From Chloroflexi bacterium RBG_16_60_22 (GTDB taxonomy: Bacteria; Chloroflexota; Dehalococcoidia; Dehalococcoidales; RBG-16-60-22), in NCBI GenBank assembly GCA_001796935.1, contig MGNX01000023.1:1-12644 (forward strand): a DNA stretch of 12,644 nt. The letters run 5' to 3'. Position numbers and translations under genes: made by a program. Within the stretch, counting starts at the first letter, position 1; each line of letters opens with the position of its first letter. The notes under the pieces are model-generated. The model saw only the letters and a list, made by a program, of their open reading frames with translations. It was not told the DNA's origin and searched no databases. Shown one piece after another: positions 5,415-12,644 of the stretch.

Positions 5415-6761
5415 ATGGCCAGGTTAAGCAAATTAGTACAGGTCAAATTGAACCCGAGTAACATGCCGAGGGTGCAGCGACTCCATTCCCGGGCGATACC
5501 GGCTAAAAGTAACGCCAGAAGGGTCGATGTATCACCCAAGCCTGGCACCGCCCTGACCCCACCCAAGACCCATTCCAGCTTCATACCGCCCGAGCCTGCC
5601 GCGACCCCTGTTAAAGTCCCCGAGGCCCCGGCCGACAGGACCGAACGGGCATCGCAGGTCTACGCCCGGCTCACACACGGCGCCAGGTCGAGGAATGACC
5701 TCCTCGACAAAATCTGGGGGCGGGTCAGGTCCGAGGAGAAAGATGACTCACTGATGGCCTCCATCATGCGTTTGACCCACGACGCCGTCGACGCCGAGGC
5801 AAGTTCGCTGCTCCTCCTCGACGATAATACCCAGGAGCTCTTTTTTCGCTTCGCTGACGGCCCGGTGGGGCAGCAGCTGAAACGACTCCACATCAACCGG
5901 CAGTCCGGTATCGCCGGCTGGATAGTGCGTAACGGCAAGCCCCTGCTGGTTAACGACCCCGAGAGAAACAAGAACTTTTACCGGAACATCGACGAGGCCA
6001 CCGGCTTCAAGACGCGGGCCATCATCGGCGTGCCGATTATACTCAACAAGAAGGTCGTCGGCGTTATCGAAGTGCTAAACCGGCGGGACGGCAAGGACTT
6101 TAGCCGGCACGACCTGAAAACGATGACGGACGTGGCGGCTACCACCGCCATCGCCATTGAGAACTCCAAGATGAATGCCCACCTGCTGAATTCTTACAAG
6201 AGCACCGTCAAGGCGGTCGTATCGCTGGCGGACGCCAAAGAGACCAGCGGCGGCGGTCACTCGCGGCGGGTATCGGAGTACGGCCTCATCGCCGCCATTG
6301 AGTTCGGGCTTTCCAGGGAAGAAAAGCAGATTATCGAATATGCGTCCATCCTCCATGACGTCGGGAAACTGACCATTTCCGATAATTTACTCAACAAGAC
6401 GCAGGAGCTCACCGAAGATGATTGGGAGCTTATTAAAAAGCACCCGGTGACCGGGTTTAACCTGCTCAAGGATATCCCCTTCCTCCGGGAAGCCAGCCGC
6501 CTCATCCTGTACCACCACGAGCGCTACGACGGCCGCGGCTACCCCGAACACCTGGTAGGGGAGGATATACCCCTCGGCGCCCGGATTATCGCTGTGGCCG
6601 ATGCCTTTGACAATATGACCACGGCTCACCCCTACCGCGCCGCGATAAGTCGGCAGCTTGCCTTCAACGAGCTGCACAAGTGCGCCGGCACCCAGTTCTG
6701 CCCGGTGGCCGTGAAGGCCTTCAACGCCGGCTTTGTCAAAACGCGGTTATCCCGCAAGTAA
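5415..6761 (+). CDS. GAF domain plus HD-GYP domain protein, probable cyclic-di-GMP phosphodiesterase
   Basis: From ATG 5415 the product is 448 residues. Residues 1-105 are basic and then rich in Pro and Ala, without recognised domains. About 110-255 is a GAF sensor domain, with the typical SGIAGWIVRNGKPLLVND segment (164-181) and VIGVIEVLN-like strand (214-222 here). About 258-440 is an HD-GYP domain: His282, the HDxGK motif at His314-Asp315-Lys318, His343, the HHExxDGxGYP motif at 367-377 and DAFDNMT at 396-402. HD-GYP proteins hydrolyse cyclic di-GMP at a di- or tri-iron site, so this is probably a signal-responsive regulator. The GYP motif and metal ligands are intact. An in-frame ATG at 5292 would add 41 residues, including a hydrophobic stretch, but the DNA there is AT-rich and intergenic in character. 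The neighbours do not show what it senses. Confidence 0.9.
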   Translation: MARLSKLVQVKLNPSNMPRVQRLHSRAIPAKSNARRVDVSPKPGTALTPPKTHSSFIPPEPAATPVKVPEAPADRTERASQVYARLTHGARSRNDLLDKIWGRVRSEEKDDSLMASIMRLTHDAVDAEASSLLLLDDNTQELFFRFADGPVGQQLKRLHINRQSGIAGWIVRNGKPLLVNDPERNKNFYRNIDEATGFKTRAIIGVPIILNKKVVGVIEVLNRRDGKDFSRHDLKTMTDVAATTAIAIENSKMNAHLLNSYKSTVKAVVSLADAKETSGGGHSRRVSEYGLIAAIEFGLSREEKQIIEYASILHDVGKLTISDNLLNKTQELTEDDWELIKKHPVTGFNLLKDIPFLREASRLILYHHERYDGRGYPEHLVGEDIPLGARIIAVADAFDNMTTAHPYRAAISRQLAFNELHKCAGTQFCPVAVKAFNAGFVKTRLSRK

Positions 6762-6865
6762 ACTCCCCCCTTGAGCCACCAAGACCGTCAATCCAGGCAT
6801 TGCCGCCGGCCTCCGTGTTCGCCAAACCACGGGCCATGTGTTATTATTTTTAGGGTGAGACACAC

Positions 6866-8110
6866 ATGATACCGGAGCTGGTGAGCTTTGTAACCCGGCG
6901 CGAGGGCCGCAAGTTTCGCCGTCTCAACCCCACCGTGGACGACTCCTTTATTAGCGGGGAGAAGCTGGGGGGCGGGGCCGGTATCTCCCTCTATGTGCAC
7001 ATACCCTTCTGCCGCTCCCTTTGCCCTTTCTGCTGCTTCAACCGCTACCTCTTCCGGGAAGACCTGGCCCGCCGCTATTTCACCGACCTCAAGAAGGAGC
7101 TGGACCTGTACATCGGGCGCGGCTTCGATTTCTCCAGCATCTACTTCGGGGGCGGCACGCCCACCGTGCTCATGGACGAGCTGGCCGGTTTCATCGGGTA
7201 CCTGCGCGCCCGGTTCAACGTGAGGGAAATCTCCCTGGAGACGACGCCGCGGGAGCTGACCGCGGAGAACATCGGGCTTCTGCAGCAGGCGGGCGTCAAC
7301 CGACTTTCGGTAGGTGTTCAGAGCTTCGAAGAGCCGGTCCTCAAGACGATGGGGCGGGTAAACGGCCCCGCCGACGAGGTCAAGGGCCGCCTGCTGGCCG
7401 CCGAGGGCCGGTTCGATACCCTGAACGTCGATTTCGTCTTCAACTTCCCCGGCCAGACGGTCGCCCAGTTCGAGGCGGACGTGGCCGCCTTCAAGGTGCT
7501 GGGCATCGACCAGGCCACCTTCTATCCCCTGATGGCTTCACCCCACAAGCAGGACGCGCTGGAGCGGCGCTTCAACCGGGTGGACAACTCCCGCGAGAGA
7601 CAGTTCTACGATGTTATCCTCCGGGAGCTTTACCACGGCGGCTATAAGGCATCAACGGCCTGGTGCTTTTCCCGCGGCCAGCACATGATTGACGAATACA
7701 TCATCGAGTACGACGACTACATCGGCATCGGGGCCGGCTCGGTGAGCATCGTGCGCGGTAACTTCTACGTCAATTCCTTCTCCCTGGACCGCTACCACGA
7801 TTTGACCGGCGCCGGACGGCTGCCGATAATCGGCTGGCGGCGTCTCTCCGAGAAAGAAAACCTGCGCTACTATCTCCTCACCAAGCTCTTCGGCATGAAG
7901 CTGGACACCGCGGAGTTCCACCGCCGCTTCGGCAACGGCCCGGGCAAGCTGTGGGCGGAGATGGCGTTCCTCAAGACCTTCGGGATTGTCTCCGGAGACG
8001 GCACGCTGCGCGTCACCGATAAGGGGATGTACCCGGTCAGCGTCATGATGCGCGACTTCTTTGCGGCGCTTAACACCCTGCGCGAGTACTGCATCGAGCA
8101 GCAGATTTAG
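6866..8110 (+). CDS. Radical SAM protein of the coproporphyrinogen III oxidase-like (HemN/HemW) family
   Basis: A 414-residue radical SAM protein starting at ATG 6866 behind AGGGTGA (6852-6858). The Cx3Cx2C cluster motif is Cys49, Cys53, Cys56, with an extra Cys57 as in HemN-type proteins, inside YVHIPFCRSLCPFCCF (43-58). YFGGGTPT (93-100) and NRLSVGVQSF (145-154) are the family's SAM-binding blocks, and a C-terminal HemN-like domain follows. DEYIIEYDDYIGIGAGSVS, in the second half, is typical of an uncharacterised branch annotated as coproporphyrinogen oxidase-like. The NxxYW heme-binding motif I expect in HemW is not seen; the equivalent region reads NFYVNSFSLDRY. Possible roles are oxidative decarboxylation of coproporphyrinogen, heme handling or another tetrapyrrole reaction; I cannot choose. 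The 104 bases before it contain a TATTAT at 6842-6847 as a possible -10 box and nothing else clear. Confidence 0.85.
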   Translation: MIPELVSFVTRREGRKFRRLNPTVDDSFISGEKLGGGAGISLYVHIPFCRSLCPFCCFNRYLFREDLARRYFTDLKKELDLYIGRGFDFSSIYFGGGTPTVLMDELAGFIGYLRARFNVREISLETTPRELTAENIGLLQQAGVNRLSVGVQSFEEPVLKTMGRVNGPADEVKGRLLAAEGRFDTLNVDFVFNFPGQTVAQFEADVAAFKVLGIDQATFYPLMASPHKQDALERRFNRVDNSRERQFYDVILRELYHGGYKASTAWCFSRGQHMIDEYIIEYDDYIGIGAGSVSIVRGNFYVNSFSLDRYHDLTGAGRLPIIGWRRLSEKENLRYYLLTKLFGMKLDTAEFHRRFGNGPGKLWAEMAFLKTFGIVSGDGTLRVTDKGMYPVSVMMRDFFAALNTLREYCIEQQI

Positions 8111-8112
8111 CC

Positions 8113-8841
8113 CTACCGGGAGGCCGCGTGTATCCCGGCCGCCCCGAAGAGCAGGGGACGGTAGCTGACCGCGCTGAAGCCGGCCGCCAGCAGCATCTCC
8201 CGGACCTCGGCCGGGTTGTAGTAACGCGTGGCCGACTCCGCCAGGTAGCGGTAGGCACCCCGGTTGCCGGAGAGGGCCGTCCCCACCGGCCCCACGAAGG
8301 CTTTCAGATAGAGATGGAAGGCCGCCCTGATAAGCCGGTTCTCCGGCTGGCTCGATTCCACGATAACGTAGCGCCCCCCCGGTTTCAGGACACGGAGCAC
8401 CTCGGCGAGGTGGGGCAAACGTACCGGGTTCTTCCAGGTCAGGTTGCGGAAGGCGAAGGATATCCCCACGCCGTCGAGGCTGGCGTCGGGGAAAGGCAAT
8501 TCTATAGCGTCGCCGTGCAGGAACTCCGTCCTCTCCCCCACCCCGGCGGCCGCCGCCTTTTCCCGGGCCCGCTCCAGCATGGGCAGGCTGTAGTCCAACC
8601 CGGTGACCTTCACGCTTTCCCCCGCCAGCAAGGCGATGTTGATGGCGAGGTCGCCGGTGCCGCAGCCCAGGTCGAGGATATGCCGCGGTCTCCCGTCCAG
8701 GCACGTCTCGGCCGCGCTGCGCCGCCAGCGCCAGTCCAGCCCGAGAGTGATGATGTGGTTTATCAGGTCGTACCGCGGCGGCACCGCCGTGAACATACCG
8801 TGCAGCGTCCGGGTCTGCTGGGGAAGGTCGGTATCTACCAT
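8113..8841 (-). CDS. menG: Demethylmenaquinone methyltransferase (UbiE/MenG family)
   Basis: This 242-residue SAM-dependent methyltransferase carries the UbiE/MenG family pattern. The N-terminal motif is MFTAVPPRYDLINHIITLG (16-34), followed by WRWRR. Class I motif I is DLGCGTG (57-63), the acidic end of strand 2 is GLDYS (81-85), and the SFAFRNLTW segment (128-136) precedes EVLRVLKPGG (147-156). The C-terminal RYYNPAEVREMLLAAGF (206-222) is also characteristic. It methylates demethylmenaquinone to menaquinone in the last step of the pathway. The ATG at 8841 lies 4 bases after the menA stop, with no obvious Shine-Dalgarno site, so it is probably translated by coupling to menA. That partner makes menaquinone, not ubiquinone, the likely substrate. 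It is convergent with the radical SAM gene, and only 2 bases separate the two stop codons. Confidence 0.93.
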   Translation of the reverse strand: MVDTDLPQQTRTLHGMFTAVPPRYDLINHIITLGLDWRWRRSAAETCLDGRPRHILDLGCGTGDLAINIALLAGESVKVTGLDYSLPMLERAREKAAAAGVGERTEFLHGDAIELPFPDASLDGVGISFAFRNLTWKNPVRLPHLAEVLRVLKPGGRYVIVESSQPENRLIRAAFHLYLKAFVGPVGTALSGNRGAYRYLAESATRYYNPAEVREMLLAAGFSAVSYRPLLFGAAGIHAASR

Positions 8842-8845
8842 GGCG

Positions 8846-9739
8846 TTAAAAAGCGCCGGCCAGGATATAGCCGATGCCCATGAGTAACTGCGTGAGCAGC
8901 ACCATCATGACGTTGGCCGCCATGCCCGGCATCAGCTTGGAAGGGTCCTGGCTGTGGCGGGCGCCGTTGATGGCCCGGATGGCAAAGGGCAGGGTAAGCA
9001 GGGCCAGCAGCGTCCAGACCGGCATCGCCCCTGCCGCCACCCAGGCGATTATCCAGACGTAAACGCCCAGGGCCACCACCGAGTAGAAGATGGCGGCCCC
9101 CCTCCGGCCGATGGTGATGGGCAGGGTCTTACGGTTGGCCAGCGCGTCCGCTTCGACGTCGGGGAACTCGTTGAGCAGGAGGAGGTTGTGCACCAGGAAG
9201 GCGGAGGGAATGGAGGCGACCACGGTGGTATAGGGGTAGCTGCCGGCCAGCGCGAAGTACATCCCCAGAATCGGCAATGCGCCCAGTCCCGCCCCCGCCG
9301 CCCATTCCGGCCAGGGGCGCTTGAGGATATAGGGACTGTAAACCAGGATGAAGAAGCCCGCCACGATGAGCAGCGGCAGGAGCTGCCAGCCTTGCAGCAG
9401 CGTATAGTAGATGCCGATGACCACGGCGATGAGGAGACAGACCGTCCCCAGCCAGAACACCTGCCGGGGTGTCAGCAGGCCGCCCGGCAGGATACCGCTG
9501 CCGCCGCTGAAGGGAGTGCGGCGGGTAGCCAGGTCGATGCCGCTGCGGAAATCAAAATAGTCGTTGAAGATGTTCACGGCGGCGTGGGCCAGCACCAGCC
9601 CGATGCCGGCCAGCAGGGCGTGCCAGATACTGAAATAGCCGTCGTACCAGGCGATGGTGCTTCCCAGAAAGGCCAGAATCACGGATAACGTCAGAAACTG
9701 CGGGCGGGACTCCAGGAACCAGACTTTCACACCACTCAA
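8846..9739 (-). CDS. menA: 1,4-dihydroxy-2-naphthoate polyprenyltransferase (UbiA family)
   Basis: The product, 297 residues from TTG 9739, is an integral membrane prenyltransferase with about eight to nine hydrophobic segments. The two Asp-rich motifs that bind Mg-prenyl diphosphate are present: NIFNDYFDFRSGID (56-69) and NEFPDVEADALANRKTLP (190-207). PFSGGSGILPGG (76-87) is typical of MenA. It attaches the polyprenyl tail to dihydroxynaphthoate, giving demethylmenaquinone for MenG next door. The start was chosen because AGAGG lies 6 bases before this TTG and the next residues (SGVKVWFLESRPQF) match the family's N-terminus. The frame stays open for 84 more codons upstream, but those codons run across the intergenic region and into the end of cimA and look non-coding. 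A GTG a few codons downstream is the alternative start. Confidence 0.92.
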   Translation of the reverse strand: MSGVKVWFLESRPQFLTLSVILAFLGSTIAWYDGYFSIWHALLAGIGLVLAHAAVNIFNDYFDFRSGIDLATRRTPFSGGSGILPGGLLTPRQVFWLGTVCLLIAVVIGIYYTLLQGWQLLPLLIVAGFFILVYSPYILKRPWPEWAAGAGLGALPILGMYFALAGSYPYTTVVASIPSAFLVHNLLLLNEFPDVEADALANRKTLPITIGRRGAAIFYSVVALGVYVWIIAWVAAGAMPVWTLLALLTLPFAIRAINGARHSQDPSKLMPGMAANVMMVLLTQLLMGIGYILAGAF

Positions 9740-9803
9740 CTCATGCCTCTTTCTGCGGAGAGGGGTTCTCCGGGACTCAGCGAGTATTTTCGGCTTCAGA
9801 CTT

Positions 9804-9832
9804 ATTTTACCATATTCCGCAATGTATTTTAA
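9804..9832 (-). promoter_or_regulatory. Candidate promoter for menA-menG
   Basis: On the minus strand TTAAAA (9832-9827) and TAAAAT (9809-9804) are separated by 17 bases. They match the -35 consensus at four and the -10 consensus at five of six positions. The leader to the menA TTG would be about 58 bases and includes the Shine-Dalgarno AGAGG. The -35 box overlaps the T-tract of the cimA terminator, so the cimA and menA units abut with no spare sequence. Confidence 0.4.
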
Positions 9833-9853
9833 AAATGGGAGCAGGCAGCTCCC
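9831..9853 (-). terminator. Rho-independent terminator of cimA
   Basis: On the minus strand, 41 bases after the cimA stop codon, GGGAGC-TGCCT-GCTCCC forms a 6-base-pair GC-rich hairpin with a 5-base loop. It is followed at once by A and five T (9835-9831). No similar T-run follows on the plus strand, so it is directional. A 14-base perfect palindrome (9848-9861) overlaps its upstream arm. Confidence 0.7.
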
Positions 9854-9894
9854 CGGGGAGCGCGGGCGGAACAGCCTGTTTCTTAAACCGTCAT

Positions 9895-11481
<1,587 letters not shown>

Positions 11482-11512
11482 TTACTTTCCTCCAGATTAT
11501 CAACCATATGTA

Positions 11513-11604
11513 ATGTCATTGCGAGACCATTCCCGAAGGGAAGGCGAAGCAATCTCACACTCTCGGAATAGAGATTGCCACGGGCTTCGCCCTCGCAATG
11601 ACAT
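11513..11604. repeat. 92-bp palindromic repeat (REP/MITE-like) between leuB and cimA
   Basis: The ends are perfect 13-base inverted repeats: ATGTCATTGCGAG (11513-11525) and CTCGCAATGACAT (11592-11604). Nested inside are GGCGAAGC (11543-11550) with GCTTCGCC (11584-11591), GCAATCTC (11549-11556) with GAGATTGC (11571-11578), and a small TTCCC/GGGAA hairpin (11530-11542). The RNA would fold into a long branched stem. From memory, very similar words recur as dispersed repeats in many environmental bacterial genomes, including Dehalococcoidia. It encodes no protein. It fills most of the space between the leuB stop and the cimA Shine-Dalgarno site, and would therefore be part of the leuB-cimA transcript. 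Confidence 0.85.
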
Positions 11605-11616
11605 CCTGATGTATAA

Positions 11617-12644
11617 TTACTTGCCTCCCGCCTTCCCGGCGATCAAGTCCCCCATCTCCTTCGTCCCCACCCGTTTTTTGCCTTCACTCATTATATCATA
11701 GGTGCGGAAGCCTTCATTCAGCACGTCCTCGACGGCCTTTTCCACCACCGCCGCTTCCCTCGCCAGAGCCAAGGAGTAGCGCAGCATCATGGCGGCGCTG
11801 AGGATGCTGGCGATGGGGTTGACCATGTTCAACCCGGCGCGCCGCGGCGCGCTGCCGTGGATGGGCTCGTAGAGGCCGAATATCCGGGTGCCTTCCCGCG
11901 GGACGCCGGCCAGGCTGGCCGAGGGCAGCATCCCCATCGAGCCGGCCAGCATCGAGGCCTCGTCGGTGAGGATATCCCCGAAGGTATTTTCCGTGACCAG
12001 CACGTCCAGGTAGCGTGGGTTCTGGATGAGCCGCATCGAGCAGGCGTCCACCAGCATGTGCTCCAGCCCGACGTCCGGGTAATTTTTTGAGACCTCCACC
12101 GCCACCAGCCGCCAGAGTCGGGAAGACTCCAGCACGTTGGCCTTGTCCACCGATATCAGTTTCTTTTTGCGGGCGCGCGCCAGCTCGAAGCCGACCCTGA
12201 CGATGCGCTCGATTTCCTGCTCCGAGTAGGCCATGGAATCGATGGCCCTTCTTCCGCGCGACGTCGTCCACCGGCGCTTGGGCTTCCCGTAATAGAGCCC
12301 GCCGGTTAGCTCGCGGACAAAGACGAAGTCGACGTCCCGGACCACCTCCGGCTTGAGGTTGGTGGAGTTCACCAGCACCGGGAAGACCTTGACCGGGCGC
12401 AGGTTGGCAAAGAGTCTCAGGGCTTTGCGCAGCCCCAGCAGGCCATCTTCGGGCCTGACCCTGGACAATGGGTCTTCCCACTTGGGGCCACCCACCGCCC
12501 CCAGCAGGACGGCATCGGACTTCTTGCACATCTTCAAGGTTTCCCGGGACACGCCCGCTCCTTCCGCGTCGATGGCCGCCCCGCCGACGAGCCGGTGGTT
12601 CAGGATAAAATTATGCCGGTGTTTTTTCCCCACCGCCTGCAATA
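11617..12644 (-). CDS. leuB: 3-isopropylmalate dehydrogenase (partial, N-terminus outside the window)
   Basis: 341 residues are visible; about 20-25 at the N-terminus, including the usual GDGIGPE motif, lie beyond the right edge. LeuB oxidises and decarboxylates 3-isopropylmalate in leucine synthesis and also handles 3-methylmalate in the citramalate route. Numbered from the first whole visible codon, these family blocks are seen: LLGAVGGPKW (46-55), LRKALRLFANLRPVK (71-85), RELTGGLYYGKP (110-121, catalytic Tyr), SVDKANVLE (164-172, catalytic Lys), and metal-binding Asp at about 199, 223 and 227. EPIHGSAPRRAG (259-270) has Arg-Arg where NAD-dependent LeuB normally has Asp-Ile, so the coenzyme may differ. 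It is followed by a palindromic repeat and cimA on the same strand, consistent with a branched-chain amino acid operon. Confidence 0.95.
   Translation of the reverse strand, partial: LQAVGKKHRHNFILNHRLVGGAAIDAEGAGVSRETLKMCKKSDAVLLGAVGGPKWEDPLSRVRPEDGLLGLRKALRLFANLRPVKVFPVLVNSTNLKPEVVRDVDFVFVRELTGGLYYGKPKRRWTTSRGRRAIDSMAYSEQEIERIVRVGFELARARKKKLISVDKANVLESSRLWRLVAVEVSKNYPDVGLEHMLVDACSMRLIQNPRYLDVLVTENTFGDILTDEASMLAGSMGMLPSASLAGVPREGTRIFGLYEPIHGSAPRRAGLNMVNPIASILSAAMMLRYSLALAREAAVVEKAVEDVLNEGFRTYDIMSEGKKRVGTKEMGDLIAGKAGGK

Noticed and set aside
7652..8704. 350-codon minus-strand frame across the radical SAM and menG genes
   Set aside because: It shifts frame relative to menG and is antisense to the radical SAM gene; the translation is Arg/Gly/Pro-rich without family motifs.
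9848..9861. 14-base perfect palindrome GCTCCCCGGGGAGC as a separate operator or antiterminator
   Set aside because: It overlaps the terminator stem, and its arms could pair only with a very small loop, so an attenuation switch is unlikely; it is more simply part of the terminator region.

Overview
The window looks like a chromosomal segment of a GC-rich anaerobic or facultative bacterium. The best guess is a member of the Chloroflexota close to Dehalococcoidia. The basis is leuB followed by cimA, an ETF whose alpha subunit appears to carry a ferredoxin domain, a menaquinone-type menA/menG pair, two conserved hypothetical genes that I recall only from that kind of genome, and a palindromic GTCATTGCGAG repeat common in such genomes. 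The taxonomic call is inference. There are no RNA genes, CRISPR array, integrase or transposase.

Layout. At the left end, on the minus strand, etfB (125-964) is followed 2 bases later by the start of a ferredoxin-like etfA gene cut off by the window edge. A strong promoter (974-1002) lies so close to etfB that the mRNA should be almost leaderless. Diverging from it is a plus-strand run of seven genes: two conserved proteins of unknown function (1120-2420), an AT-rich thymidylate-synthase-fold gene (2452-3171), a Zn-type sirtuin (3222-3992), an exported protein with a possible metallopeptidase motif (4044-5267), a GAF plus HD-GYP cyclic-di-GMP phosphodiesterase-like protein (5415-6761) and a HemN/HemW-like radical SAM protein (6866-8110). 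The last of these converges on menG with only 2 bases between the stop codons.

The right third is on the minus strand. leuB (partial, running in from the right edge) is followed by a 92-bp palindromic repeat, cimA, an intrinsic terminator and a candidate promoter, then menA and menG. leuB and cimA together fit the citramalate (pyruvate) route to isoleucine, with LeuB shared with leucine synthesis. menA and menG give two late steps of menaquinone synthesis. With the ETF, this suggests an electron-transfer-based anaerobic metabolism.

Most of the window is housekeeping or conserved accessory DNA. The items most worth a second look are the low-GC thymidylate-synthase-like gene, which keeps the catalytic Cys but lacks the usual phosphate-binding Arg pair; the lipoprotein-like protein with an HExxxH-type motif; LeuB with Arg-Arg where NAD-dependent enzymes have Asp-Ile; the uncharacterised two-gene unit; and the palindromic repeat inside the leuB-cimA transcription unit.
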